A program made the position numbers and the translations under genes. From Nitrosospira multiformis (GTDB lineage Bacteria; Pseudomonadota; Gammaproteobacteria; Burkholderiales; UBA11063): a stretch of DNA of 19,891 nucleotides. The stretch's first letter is position 1. Each line of letters starts with the position of its first letter. Where the stretch lies: assembly GCA_020726205.1 (NCBI GenBank), contig DYTA01000007.1, forward strand, positions 1-19,891. Reading direction: 5' to 3'. Under the pieces are notes generated by a model, which was given only the letters and a program-made list of their open reading frames with translations, was not told the DNA's origin and made no database searches. Shown here piece by piece: positions 7,919-16,090 of this stretch.

Positions 7919-9280
7919 ATGGTAAGAACTCGTTTTGCACCAAGTCCGACTGGATTTTTACATATTGGTGGTGCTCGTACAGCACTATTCTCATGGGCAT
8001 ATGCTAAAAAAAATAATGGTACCTTTATTTTAAGAGTTGAAGACACTGACTTAGAGCGTTCATCTCAAGAGTCTGTAGATAGTATTATTGAGGGTATGAA
8101 TTGGTTAGGTTTACATCATGATGAGGGTCCATTTTTTCAGATGCAGAGAATGGAGCGGTATAAACAAGTTATTCAGCAGATGTTAGATGCAGGAACTGCG
8201 TATTATTGCTATTGTTCTAAAGATGAATTAGATGTAATGCGTGAAGAACAACGTTCAAATGGTGAGAAACCACGTTATAACCGTAAATGTCGTGAGAGTC
8301 ACAAGCCTCGTGATGGTGTTCAACCAGTTGTAAGATTTAAAAATCCAACAGATGGAGTTGTCGCATGGGATGATTTAGTAAAAGGCAGAATTGAGATTGC
8401 TAACAGTGAGTTGGATGATTTGATTATTGCTCGTCCTGATGGTACTCCAACCTATAATTTTTGTGTAGTAGTGGATGATTGGGATATGGGGATTACACAT
8501 GTTACTCGTGGTGATGATCATGTGAATAATACGCCGCGCCAAATTAATATTTTGAAAGCATTAGGTGTAACGCCTCCTCAATATGCTCATTTGCCAATGA
8601 TTCTACGTGATGATGGGCAAAAAATGTCTAAAAGACGTGACCCTGTAAGTGTTATGCAATACAAAGATATGGGTATATTACCCGAGGCGTTATTAAATTA
8701 TTTAGCTAGATTGTGTTGGGGGCATGGTGATGATGAAGTGTTTAGTATTGAACAGTTTATTGAATGGTTTGATTTAAGTAATATTTCTCCATCACCAGCT
8801 AGATTTGATATGAAAAAACTTCACTGGGTTAATGCCCAGCATATTAAATCGATGTCAAATGATAAATTAATTGATTTACTAAAACCTAAATTAACTAATT
8901 ATAATTTATCTGGTTTGGATTTAATGGCAATTTTAGATTTAGTGAAGAGCAGAAGTGATAATTTAAATTCATTGGCTACAGAAGTTGCTTATTTTTACCA
9001 ACCACAAATTACAAATGAAGCTGATGTTGCTAAACATCTAACACCTGAAGCTATTTCTATTTTAGCTAGTTTTGCAAATGCGCTTGAAAATATTCCTGAG
9101 TGGACTTTAGATTCAATAAAAGCGACAATAAAAGAGTTTTGTACTAGTAATAATGTTAAGATGCCACAGCTTGGAATGCCATTGCGTTTAAAATTATGTG
9201 GAACTACTCAAACACCATCGTTTGATGCTGTAATTTATATCTTAGGTAAAAACAATGCGTTATCTCGTATAGCGAATTAA
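7919..9280 (+). CDS. gltX: Glutamyl-tRNA synthetase
   Basis: Charges tRNA-Glu with glutamate in the cytosol. The 453-residue protein is slightly short against the usual 465-490. The class I signatures are present: FLHIGGARTALFSW (HIGH-type motif) at residues 14-26 and KMSKR at 235-239. Cys97, Cys99 and Cys124 match the zinc-binding insert seen in E. coli GluRS, with His128 close by; the fourth ligand is not certain. FAPSPTG at 6-12 and WGHGDDEVF agree with the family. Whether it is discriminating for tRNA-Glu or also misacylates tRNA-Gln cannot be decided here. The start at 7919 has a purine-rich AGAAAGAGAA upstream. It precedes the tRNA cluster, as in several proteobacteria, with an 83-base gap holding the tRNA promoter. 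Confidence 0.97.
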   Translation: MVRTRFAPSPTGFLHIGGARTALFSWAYAKKNNGTFILRVEDTDLERSSQESVDSIIEGMNWLGLHHDEGPFFQMQRMERYKQVIQQMLDAGTAYYCYCSKDELDVMREEQRSNGEKPRYNRKCRESHKPRDGVQPVVRFKNPTDGVVAWDDLVKGRIEIANSELDDLIIARPDGTPTYNFCVVVDDWDMGITHVTRGDDHVNNTPRQINILKALGVTPPQYAHLPMILRDDGQKMSKRRDPVSVMQYKDMGILPEALLNYLARLCWGHGDDEVFSIEQFIEWFDLSNISPSPARFDMKKLHWVNAQHIKSMSNDKLIDLLKPKLTNYNLSGLDLMAILDLVKSRSDNLNSLATEVAYFYQPQITNEADVAKHLTPEAISILASFANALENIPEWTLDSIKATIKEFCTSNNVKMPQLGMPLRLKLCGTTQTPSFDAVIYILGKNNALSRIAN

Positions 9281-9315
9281 TTTAGCAAAATTATGTAAAA
9301 TAATTGTTAAAAAGT

Positions 9316-9345
9316 TTGACAAAGTACTTACGTTTGAGATAGAAT
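9316..9345 (+). promoter_or_regulatory. Strong promoter of the tRNA cluster
   Basis: Consensus -35 TTGACA at 9316-9321 and -10 TAGAAT at 9340-9345, 18 bases apart. Predicted start near 9352, about a dozen bases before tRNA-Met. The spacer holds the palindrome AAGTACTT (9322-9329). This is the only promoter in the window with a perfect -35, fitting heavy tRNA transcription. Confidence 0.8.
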
Positions 9346-9356
9346 AACTATCTCAA
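9334..9356. promoter_or_regulatory. Inverted repeat over the tRNA -10 box, possible operator
   Basis: TTGAGATAG (9334-9342) and CTATCTCAA (9348-9356) form a perfect 9-bp inverted repeat with a 5-base loop. If one unpaired T is allowed, the arms extend into CGT/ACG. The -10 box lies in the loop and left arm. It could be an operator or a structure of the melted start region. Confidence 0.4.
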
Positions 9357-9363
9357 CGTTAAG

Positions 9364-9440
<77 letters not shown>

Positions 9441-9453
9441 CGAGACGTTTAGT

Positions 9454-9529
9454 GCCGGAGTAGCTCAGTTGGTAGAGCAGCTGACTTGTAATCAGAAGGT
9501 CGAGGGTTCAATTCCTTTCTCCGGCACCA
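9454..9529 (+). tRNA. tRNA-Thr (TGT)
   Basis: 76 bases with encoded CCA. Acceptor GCCGGAG pairs with CTCCGGC. Loop CTTGTAA gives the anticodon TGT at 34-36. The 27-43 pair is G-A; I recall the same from beta-proteobacterial homologues. T arm uses two G-U wobbles. Confidence 0.95.
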
Positions 9530-9546
9530 TTTTAAATCCGATTTAT

Positions 9547-9622
9547 GGCCAGGTAGCTCAGTCGGTAGAGCAGAGGATTGAAAATCCTTGTGTCGGCAGT
9601 TCGATTCTGCCCCAGGCCACCA
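9547..9622 (+). tRNA. tRNA-Phe (GAA)
   Basis: 76 bases with encoded CCA. Anticodon stem GAGGA/TCCTT (wobble 27-43) and loop TTGAAAA give GAA. T stem GGCAG/CTGCC is perfect. The acceptor stem GGCCAGG against CCAGGCC has an internal A5-A68 mismatch. No terminator hairpin is seen in the 108 bases that follow. Confidence 0.94.
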
Positions 9623-9730
9623 TTTCATATAAAACTTCAAATTATAATCTATAAAAATCTCACAAAAAATTTATCACCTAAGTTTAATTTTAAATAATTT
9701 TCTGTATCACAATCTGTGTGGGTCTATTTA

Positions 9731-10225
9731 TTAACGCTTTTCTAAGATATACAAAGTACCTAAAACGCAGGTTATAAGAAATAAAATAGATGATATTGAA
9801 TGCCAAAAGCTAAATTCACTACTATGTTGTATCACACGATTAGTCATATCTGTCAATTTCGTGCGTAAATTAACAATTATTGGAAATATGGCAAAATAGT
9901 TAATTACTAGGATACTTTCCATAATTATTGCATACCAAAACTTCCGAGAGCTAATAACGTTAAATTTAAATTGTACACAATTGTCAATCAAAGCTAAAAA
10001 AAGAGCAACAATTCCAATATATGCGTTAATATTTAATAGTTGTCCAGCTAAACCAGCTGCGGTTATTTCATCTAATACTTTAAAGAGTAATGGAATAACG
10101 ATTAATCCAATTGTAAGTGTACCACCTACCCAAAATGTCATTGCTATACTACTAAATTGTTGAATTGAAATTAGTTCAAGTTTTTGATTAATCTGCAAAG
10201 CATTCTTCTTGGTAATTTTTGCCAT
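9731..10225 (-). CDS. DUF4149 family membrane protein
   Basis: A 164-residue protein with four predicted membrane helices at about 25-48, 65-84, 97-119 and 141-160. The first helix region, FWVGGTLTIGLIVIPLLFKVLDE, followed by AAGLAGQLLNINAYIGI, fits DUF4149, a small-membrane-protein family common in Betaproteobacteria and related to eukaryotic TMEM205. Its function is unknown. The ATG at 10225 has GGA-like bases before it. It diverges from the adaptor gene at 10316 across a 90-base gap, and its promoter on the minus strand reads TGCTATAAT. It may be the last gene before the tRNA cluster, transcribed toward it. Confidence 0.65.
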   Translation of the reverse strand: MAKITKKNALQINQKLELISIQQFSSIAMTFWVGGTLTIGLIVIPLLFKVLDEITAAGLAGQLLNINAYIGIVALFLALIDNCVQFKFNVISSRKFWYAIIMESILVINYFAIFPIIVNLRTKLTDMTNRVIQHSSEFSFWHSISSILFLITCVLGTLYILEKR

Positions 10226-10260
10226 GATTTTTATTCCATCTATGGTTTTGTTAGATTAAA

Positions 10261-10269
10261 ATTATAGCA
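10261..10269 (-). promoter_or_regulatory. Extended -10 promoter of the DUF4149 gene
   Basis: On the minus strand this reads TGCTATAAT, a full extended -10, 36 bases before the start at 10225. It shares its upstream region with the plus-strand promoter. Confidence 0.5.
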
Positions 10270-10273
10270 TATT

Positions 10274-10282
10274 TGGTATAAT
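10274..10282 (+). promoter_or_regulatory. Extended -10 promoter of the adaptor gene
   Basis: TGGTATAAT is a full extended -10. No good -35 is visible. The ATG at 10316 lies 33 bases downstream and has only a weak ribosome site. Confidence 0.55.
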
Positions 10283-10315
10283 ATTAGTCTAAACATTGTT
10301 AAGTTGTAATTAAAT

Positions 10316-11416
10316 ATGAAAAATTTTTTATTAAGTAAAAAATGGTGGTTGATAATAATTATTGTAATAGTCGTAATTGTTTTAGTTGTCAATAGTAAAT
10401 CAAAGCAAAGTGATTCTGGTACAATAAAAGAAATTTTATTAAATAAATCTGATATTAATAAAGTACGGATAGAGTCAATTGCATCAGAGGTTTATTTTAC
10501 TGGTGATTTATCACCAAAGGATCAGACAATTATTTCTGCAGAAGTTGATGCGAGGATTATTAAAGTCTATGTTGATGAAGGACAATTTGTAAAATTTGGA
10601 CAATCTCTTGCTGATTTAGATACACTTGATTTAGCACAAGCAGTCAGTCAGCAGGAAGCTGAAGTTGCATCAGCAAAAGCTAAATTAGTTTTGGATCAGC
10701 AAAAAATGGAAAAACAAGCAGAGTTATTGAAGCAGGGGTTTGTTTCGCAGATTGCATATGATGAGCTAGTTAGTAATTATCAAGCATCATTACAGAATTA
10801 TAAAGCTCAAGAGGCAATTTTAAAGCGTAGCCAAAAGCAATTATCTAATACGCATATTACTGCACCTTATGACGGTGTAATCTATCAACGTAGTATTGAA
10901 CCAGGGCAATTAGCATTGAAAAATACTAAATTATTCGCACTAGCCAATTTAGATAAACTTGAAATTAAGGCTGCAATTCCTAGTGATCAGATTAATAAAA
11001 TTTCATTAGGTCAGCCAGTTAAGTTTAAAGTTGAGACAGATAGTCAGTACTATACAGGTGTAATTACACGTATTAATCAAGTCGCAGAGGCTGGAACTCG
11101 TTCATATATGGTTTATATAGATTTTAATAATCGTAATCTTGGTTTGAAGGCTGGACAGTTTATTAAAGGGGAAATTATTCTTGAACAATTATCTCAACAA
11201 CTAGTTATAAATTGTGATAGTCTTAGAAGTGGTGAAAGTAATAATTACGTGCTAATTTTACAAAATGGTAAAGTTATAACTAAGAATATTGTTAAAAAGC
11301 TTAATAATCAACAAAGTGGTTTATGTGCTGTAAGTGGTGTTTCGGTTGGAGATAGCATTTTGTCAGGCAATGTATTAACCGTTAAAAGCGGTGATAATGC
11401 TAGAGTGGTTGATTAA
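10316..11416 (+). CDS. RND/HlyD-type periplasmic adaptor subunit (membrane fusion protein)
   Basis: A 366-residue protein anchored by one N-terminal helix at residues 10-27, with the rest in the periplasm. It shows the adaptor order: a first lipoyl half at about 71-104 (ISAEVDARIIKVYVDEGQFV), a coiled-coil hairpin at about 105-175 rich in Ala, Lys and Gln, a second lipoyl half at 177-210 (ITAPYDGVIYQRSIEPGQ), then beta-barrel and membrane-proximal segments. Such adaptors couple an inner membrane RND or ABC pump to an outer membrane channel. No pump or channel gene is next to it: downstream is a terminator and gshF, and upstream is the divergent DUF4149 gene. The substrate is unknown. The start was chosen because the helix begins at once and the promoter is 33 bases upstream. 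Confidence 0.85.
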   Translation: MKNFLLSKKWWLIIIIVIVVIVLVVNSKSKQSDSGTIKEILLNKSDINKVRIESIASEVYFTGDLSPKDQTIISAEVDARIIKVYVDEGQFVKFGQSLADLDTLDLAQAVSQQEAEVASAKAKLVLDQQKMEKQAELLKQGFVSQIAYDELVSNYQASLQNYKAQEAILKRSQKQLSNTHITAPYDGVIYQRSIEPGQLALKNTKLFALANLDKLEIKAAIPSDQINKISLGQPVKFKVETDSQYYTGVITRINQVAEAGTRSYMVYIDFNNRNLGLKAGQFIKGEIILEQLSQQLVINCDSLRSGESNNYVLILQNGKVITKNIVKKLNNQQSGLCAVSGVSVGDSILSGNVLTVKSGDNARVVD

Positions 11417-11439
11417 ATAAGATAGTTTATGAATATTTT

Positions 11440-11464
11440 GTCGCAGTAAGTTCTGCGACTTTTT
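11440..11464 (+). terminator. Intrinsic terminator after the adaptor gene
   Basis: GTCGCAG (11440-11446) pairs with CTGCGAC (11453-11459) over a 6-base loop, followed by five T. It isolates the adaptor gene from the gshF operon. Confidence 0.92.
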
Positions 11465-11498
11465 CTTTGATTGTACTATAACTTGTAATTAATTGTCA

Positions 11499-11507
11499 TG
11501 GTACAAT
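11499..11507 (+). promoter_or_regulatory. Extended -10 promoter of the gshF operon
   Basis: TGGTACAAT is an extended -10, 42 bases before the gshF start. No -35 at 17 bases. An AGGTAGAGA ribosome site precedes the ATG. Confidence 0.5.
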
Positions 11508-11548
11508 ACTAGGGATAATTTTGCACATATTCAAAGGTAGAGATTAAA

Positions 11549-13870
11549 ATGAATTTTTATAATTTGATTAAACAACATAATTTAGGTAAATTATTATTAG
11601 GTGGTAATTTTGGTCTCGAAAAAGAAAATTTACGTACTGATTTAAATGGTAATTTAGCATTAACCACGCACCCAGAAATTTTTGGTGATAAAGCTAAACA
11701 TCCATATATTACGACAGATTTTGCTGAAGCCCAAGTTGAAATGGTGACACCTACTTTTAATTCAACTGGTGAGGTTCTAAACTTTATGGAGGCTCTTCAT
11801 GATTTAGTTTCATTAGAGTTAAAAGATGAAGTTTTATGGCCATATTCTTTGCCTCCTAGATTACCTGCTGATGATAATTTAATTAAAGAAGCACAATTTA
11901 TAGATCCAGAAATTACTGAGTATCGTGAGTATTTGGCACATAAGTATGGTAAACGTAAGCAATTATTATCAGGTGTGCATTTTAATTTTTCGTTTAGTGA
12001 TAAATTTATGGAGTTAATGTACTGTGCTAATCCAGATAATTTGTCATTCCGTGAATTTAAAGATCAGGTGTATTTAAAGGTTGCACGATATTATTTAAAA
12101 TATTGTTGGCTGGTTATTTATTTGACAGGTGCCAATTCTGTTGCTCACGAGTCATATAGTGCTTGTTGTAAGCGTACTAAAGAAAAAATTACTGATGATA
12201 GCTATATTTTTAATGGCTCAAGCTCATTTAGAAATGGTGTGAGTGGTTATCGTAATTTAGAACATTTTTATGTTTCATATAATTCATTATATGATTATAT
12301 TGAAGACATTAATACAGCCATTGATAATGGACAAATTATTGCAGCTAAAGAATATTATTCTCAGCTGCGATTAAAAGGATCGAGTAAAGGTGGTGTACTC
12401 GATGACTTATATAATAATGGAATTAACTATGTAGAGATTCGTACATTAGATTTAAATCCATTAACTAAAATTGGAATTACCCAAGATTCATTAGATTTTA
12501 TTCATTTGTTACTAGTTTATTCGTTGGTTGCTCCAGATTTCTGGATGAGTGATGAAGAATACCGTTTTGCTAATGAAAACCAAATATTAGCTGCTGATGC
12601 AGACCGTTCCAAATGTATTAAATTACATTATAATGCTGATGAGGATCGCTGTTTACGTGAATGGGGAACAGAGTTTTTAACTGATGTTATTGATACATTA
12701 TCATCATTGGGTGTTGATAGTGACAAGTTAAATATTTTACATATAATGCAAATGAAGCTTCGTGAGGATAAGCCTAGTTATGCTTGTGAGATAGCAAAAG
12801 AAATTACGCAACATGGCTATCTACAGTTTTTTATGAATAGAGCTACTCAATATTTGACACAAAGTCAGCAAACATATTATAAATTTGCTGGTTTTGAAGA
12901 TCTAGAGTTATCAACTCAAATTATGCTAAAAGAGTCAATTAAACATGGAATAAAATTTAAATTTTTAGATAGACAAGATAATTTTATTGAACTCAATAAT
13001 GAAAATATATCGCAATTAGTAAAACAAGCTACTAAAACTTCATTAGATAATTATGCAACCATTCTTGCGATGGAAAATAAAGTAGTAACTAAAGAAATGT
13101 TACGACGTAGTGGTGTGAATGTTCCAGATGGTGAAAGCTACTCTTCTATTGATTCTGCTATAGTTGATTATCCTTTATTTAAAAATTGTTCAATAGTGAT
13201 AAAACCAAACTCAACTAATTTTGGTTTAGGTATTACTATTTTTAAAGATTCTTTTACTCAAGATGATTATATTCGTGGATTGCAGATTGCTTTTGCACAT
13301 GATAGTAAAGTATTAGTTGAAAAATTTGTTTCAGGTAAAGAGTATCGTTTCTTTGTTATTAATAATCAGACAGTTGCCATTTTACATCGTGAGCCAGCAA
13401 ATGTTATTGGTAATGGGGTAAATACGATTCAAGAGCTTGTAAGTGTTAAAAATCAAGATCCATTACGTGGAGTTGGTTATGTAACGCCATTGGAAAAAAT
13501 TAAGCTTGCTGAAGCTGAAAAAATGTATTTGGAACAGCAGGGTTTAAGTTTTTTAACAATTCCTAAATGTGGAGAAAAAATTTATTTACGAGAGAACTCA
13601 AATATTTCTACAGGTGGAGATTCATTAGATTTTACTGATTTAGTACCAAAAGCCTATAAACGAATTGCTATAAAAGCTGCAGCAAGTGTTGGTGCCGCAA
13701 TCTGTGGGGTTGATATGATGATTCGTGATATTAATAATCCTTATACTGAAAATAATTATGCGGTGATTGAACTAAACTTTAATCCAGCAATTCATATTCA
13801 TACGTATCCATATCAAGGACAAGATCGACAATTGGCTAAGCAGATTTTAACTGCATTAAAATTGATTTAA
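11549..13870 (+). CDS. gshF: Bifunctional glutamate-cysteine ligase / glutathione synthetase (GshF)
   Basis: Makes glutathione in two steps on one 773-residue chain: gamma-Glu-Cys formation and then Gly addition. Residues 1 to about 480 are the GshA-type ligase domain, seen in FGLEKENLRTDLNGNLALTTHP, PYITTDFAEAQVEMVTP and the HFNFSFSD block. From about 500 to the end is an ATP-grasp domain related to cyanophycin synthetase, seen in IVIKPNSTNFGLGI, VEKFVSGKEYRFFVIN, and NFNPAIHIHTYP. Length agrees with GshF (about 750-775). This fused enzyme is known from Streptococcus, Listeria and Pasteurellaceae, while many proteobacteria have separate gshA and gshB. The copA start is 6 bases after its stop, making an operon with the Cu(I) exporter. 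The ATG at 11549 has AGGTAGAGA upstream. Confidence 0.96.
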   Translation: MNFYNLIKQHNLGKLLLGGNFGLEKENLRTDLNGNLALTTHPEIFGDKAKHPYITTDFAEAQVEMVTPTFNSTGEVLNFMEALHDLVSLELKDEVLWPYSLPPRLPADDNLIKEAQFIDPEITEYREYLAHKYGKRKQLLSGVHFNFSFSDKFMELMYCANPDNLSFREFKDQVYLKVARYYLKYCWLVIYLTGANSVAHESYSACCKRTKEKITDDSYIFNGSSSFRNGVSGYRNLEHFYVSYNSLYDYIEDINTAIDNGQIIAAKEYYSQLRLKGSSKGGVLDDLYNNGINYVEIRTLDLNPLTKIGITQDSLDFIHLLLVYSLVAPDFWMSDEEYRFANENQILAADADRSKCIKLHYNADEDRCLREWGTEFLTDVIDTLSSLGVDSDKLNILHIMQMKLREDKPSYACEIAKEITQHGYLQFFMNRATQYLTQSQQTYYKFAGFEDLELSTQIMLKESIKHGIKFKFLDRQDNFIELNNENISQLVKQATKTSLDNYATILAMENKVVTKEMLRRSGVNVPDGESYSSIDSAIVDYPLFKNCSIVIKPNSTNFGLGITIFKDSFTQDDYIRGLQIAFAHDSKVLVEKFVSGKEYRFFVINNQTVAILHREPANVIGNGVNTIQELVSVKNQDPLRGVGYVTPLEKIKLAEAEKMYLEQQGLSFLTIPKCGEKIYLRENSNISTGGDSLDFTDLVPKAYKRIAIKAAASVGAAICGVDMMIRDINNPYTENNYAVIELNFNPAIHIHTYPYQGQDRQLAKQILTALKLI

Positions 13871-13876
13871 CTAAAT

Positions 13877-16066
13877 ATGATAGATAATCACAAATTACAA
13901 CAACAAGAGAGTAGTGAATTTAACTTATCTGGTGTGAAATGTGCTGGCTGTGTAGCTAAAATACAGGATTGCTTGCTTAAAGTTCCAGATATAAACTATG
14001 CTCGAGTAAATTTGTTAGATAAAACTTTGTTGGTTGAATATAAACTTCACAAAAATGATCAAATTGTTATAGATGAAATATCAAAACTTGGATTTGAGGC
14101 AAGTTTAGAAAAGATTACTGAAAAATCTATTAACTTATGGTCAAGTATTGTGTTGCCATTAGTGTTTGGTAGTTTATTAATGATATTAGGTATGTTGCCT
14201 AATTTAATGTTAAATTTGCAGACTAGCTCTGGTTTTTTGCTAGGTGTTTTGTATGCAATAATGTCATTAACTGTAATTATATCCGTAGGAAAACATATAA
14301 TTACTAGTGGTTGGTTAGGTTTGCGTACATTAAATTTTAATATGCATAGTTTAATTTTATTGGGAGTTAGTTCTGCTTGGATTTACTCATCCTTAGTTGT
14401 TGTCTTGAGCTATTTAACTAATTTTCAGTTAATACAACATTTGTATTTTGAGTCTGCATTAATTATTTTAGGTCTAATCAATCTTGGGGCATATATTGAA
14501 GAGCGAGCTAAACATAGTACGACTGAAGCTATTCGTGGGTTGATGGGGTTAATTCCTCTTCAGACAACTATTATTCAAAATAATCAAGAAGTTTTGATTG
14601 ATAGTAATTTATTGCGTACTGATTTTATAGTAAAAATTCGTCCAGGAGAACAATTACCTGCTGATGGTATTATAATTAGTGGGTATGGTTACCTTGATGA
14701 ATCGATGTTAACAGGTGAGTCATTACCAATTTTGCACTCTCAGGATAGTAGTGTTATTGCTGGATCAATTAACACTAGTGGATCTTTTCTTTATCGAATC
14801 AATCAAGTTGGTAGTAATACGGTTTTAGCTAAAATTATTCAATTAGTTAAGAATGCTCAATTAACAAAACCTAAATTAGCTAAATTAGCAGATCAAGTTG
14901 CTAAAATTTTTGTACCAATTATTTTGTGCATTGCAAGTATTAGTGCTGGAGCTTGGTATTTTTATGCATCATCCAATAATGTATATCATGCTATAGCAAT
15001 TTTTATGACAGTATTGTTGATTGCTTGTCCATGTTCTGTTGGTTTAGCAATTCCTGTTGCTTTGATGGTTGGTATTGGTCGTGGAGCTAGTCGAGGAATA
15101 TTAATTCAAGATGCCAGTGTTTTAAGTTATGCCGATAAATTAGATATTATTGTTTTAGATAAAACAGGTACTATTACACAAGGTAAGCCAACTGTAGTAA
15201 ATTTTGAGATCGCAGATAGTGAATCCAAAGAAGACATATTATCTATTTTAAAATCATTAGAGCAGTATTCGGAACATCATTTAGCACGGGCAATAATGAA
15301 TTATGCTGAGCATGCCAAAATAGTTGATGTAGAGAGTTTTGAGTCGATAACTGGATTTGGGATAAAGGGTGTAATTGGCAATAAAAAGTATGCAATAACT
15401 TCTCAAGCGCAAGCTATTAAATTAGCCAAGACAAATACTGAATTATTAAATGATAATTCATTCAGTCAAGTATATTTATTACGTGAAGATATAATTTTAG
15501 CTCGTATAGAAATTATGGATCCGCCAAAAGATGACTCACCTAAGGCTATTGATGCACTATATAAACGTGGTATTGATGTTATGATGTTAACTGGTGATAA
15601 TTATGCTAGTGCTCAAGAGTGTGCTAAAAAAGTTGGTATTACAAAAATTTATGCTACATGTACCCCTTCAGATAAAATTGCAATGATAAAACAACTACAA
15701 CAACAGGGTAAGATTGTAGGGTTTGTTGGTGATGGTGTGAATGATGCCCCAAGTTTAGTTCAAGCTAATTTAGGTATTTCAATGGGTGGTGGTACTGATA
15801 TTGCTAATCAAAGTGCAGCAATTGTCTTAATGAAAAATTCATTGTCGGATGTTAATTATGCTATAGATTTGGCTAAAAAAATAAATCAAAATATGCGCCA
15901 AAATTTATTTGGTGCGTTTATTTATAATTGTTGCGCAGTTATTTTGGCAACAGGTATTTTGTATCCATGGTGGCATATTTTGCTTAATCCAGTGGTTGCA
16001 AGTTGTGTAATGAGTCTGTCATCAATAACCGTGATTGGTAATGCTTTACGATTACGTAAGGTTTAA
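13877..16066 (+). CDS. copA: Cu(I)-translocating P-type ATPase
   Basis: A 729-residue inner membrane pump that exports Cu(I) from the cytosol. It starts with one HMA domain (GVKCAGCVAKI; Cys22 and Cys25). Next are membrane helices, the actuator TGE at 279-281 (MLTGES), the ion-site motif CPC at 384-386 (CPCSVGLAIP), the phosphorylation site Asp428 in DKTGT, and GDGVND at 618-623. The late helices carry the CopA-specific YN (AFIYN) and M-x2-SS (VMSLSS) signatures, so Cu(I) rather than Zn or K is the likely ion. The nucleotide-binding motif reads SEHH (465-468) where the family has SEHP. A Cys pair follows the YN motif (YNCC), which is unusual. The start lies 6 bases after gshF, and its ribosome site must lie within the end of that gene. 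Confidence 0.94.
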   Translation: MIDNHKLQQQESSEFNLSGVKCAGCVAKIQDCLLKVPDINYARVNLLDKTLLVEYKLHKNDQIVIDEISKLGFEASLEKITEKSINLWSSIVLPLVFGSLLMILGMLPNLMLNLQTSSGFLLGVLYAIMSLTVIISVGKHIITSGWLGLRTLNFNMHSLILLGVSSAWIYSSLVVVLSYLTNFQLIQHLYFESALIILGLINLGAYIEERAKHSTTEAIRGLMGLIPLQTTIIQNNQEVLIDSNLLRTDFIVKIRPGEQLPADGIIISGYGYLDESMLTGESLPILHSQDSSVIAGSINTSGSFLYRINQVGSNTVLAKIIQLVKNAQLTKPKLAKLADQVAKIFVPIILCIASISAGAWYFYASSNNVYHAIAIFMTVLLIACPCSVGLAIPVALMVGIGRGASRGILIQDASVLSYADKLDIIVLDKTGTITQGKPTVVNFEIADSESKEDILSILKSLEQYSEHHLARAIMNYAEHAKIVDVESFESITGFGIKGVIGNKKYAITSQAQAIKLAKTNTELLNDNSFSQVYLLREDIILARIEIMDPPKDDSPKAIDALYKRGIDVMMLTGDNYASAQECAKKVGITKIYATCTPSDKIAMIKQLQQQGKIVGFVGDGVNDAPSLVQANLGISMGGGTDIANQSAAIVLMKNSLSDVNYAIDLAKKINQNMRQNLFGAFIYNCCAVILATGILYPWWHILLNPVVASCVMSLSSITVIGNALRLRKV

Positions 16067-16090
16067 TTTGTTAATTAATAAGAGATTACT

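Noticed and set aside
9449..9640. Open frame antisense to the tRNA cluster (NCRHKDFQSSALPTELPG-like)
   Set aside because: This is the well-known false protein read from the reverse strand of tRNA genes; both the plus and minus frames here overlap tRNA-Thr and tRNA-Phe.
9623..9730. Possible tRNA attachment site or integrated element after tRNA-Phe
   Set aside because: No repeat of the tRNA 3' end, no integrase and no composition change in the following genes.
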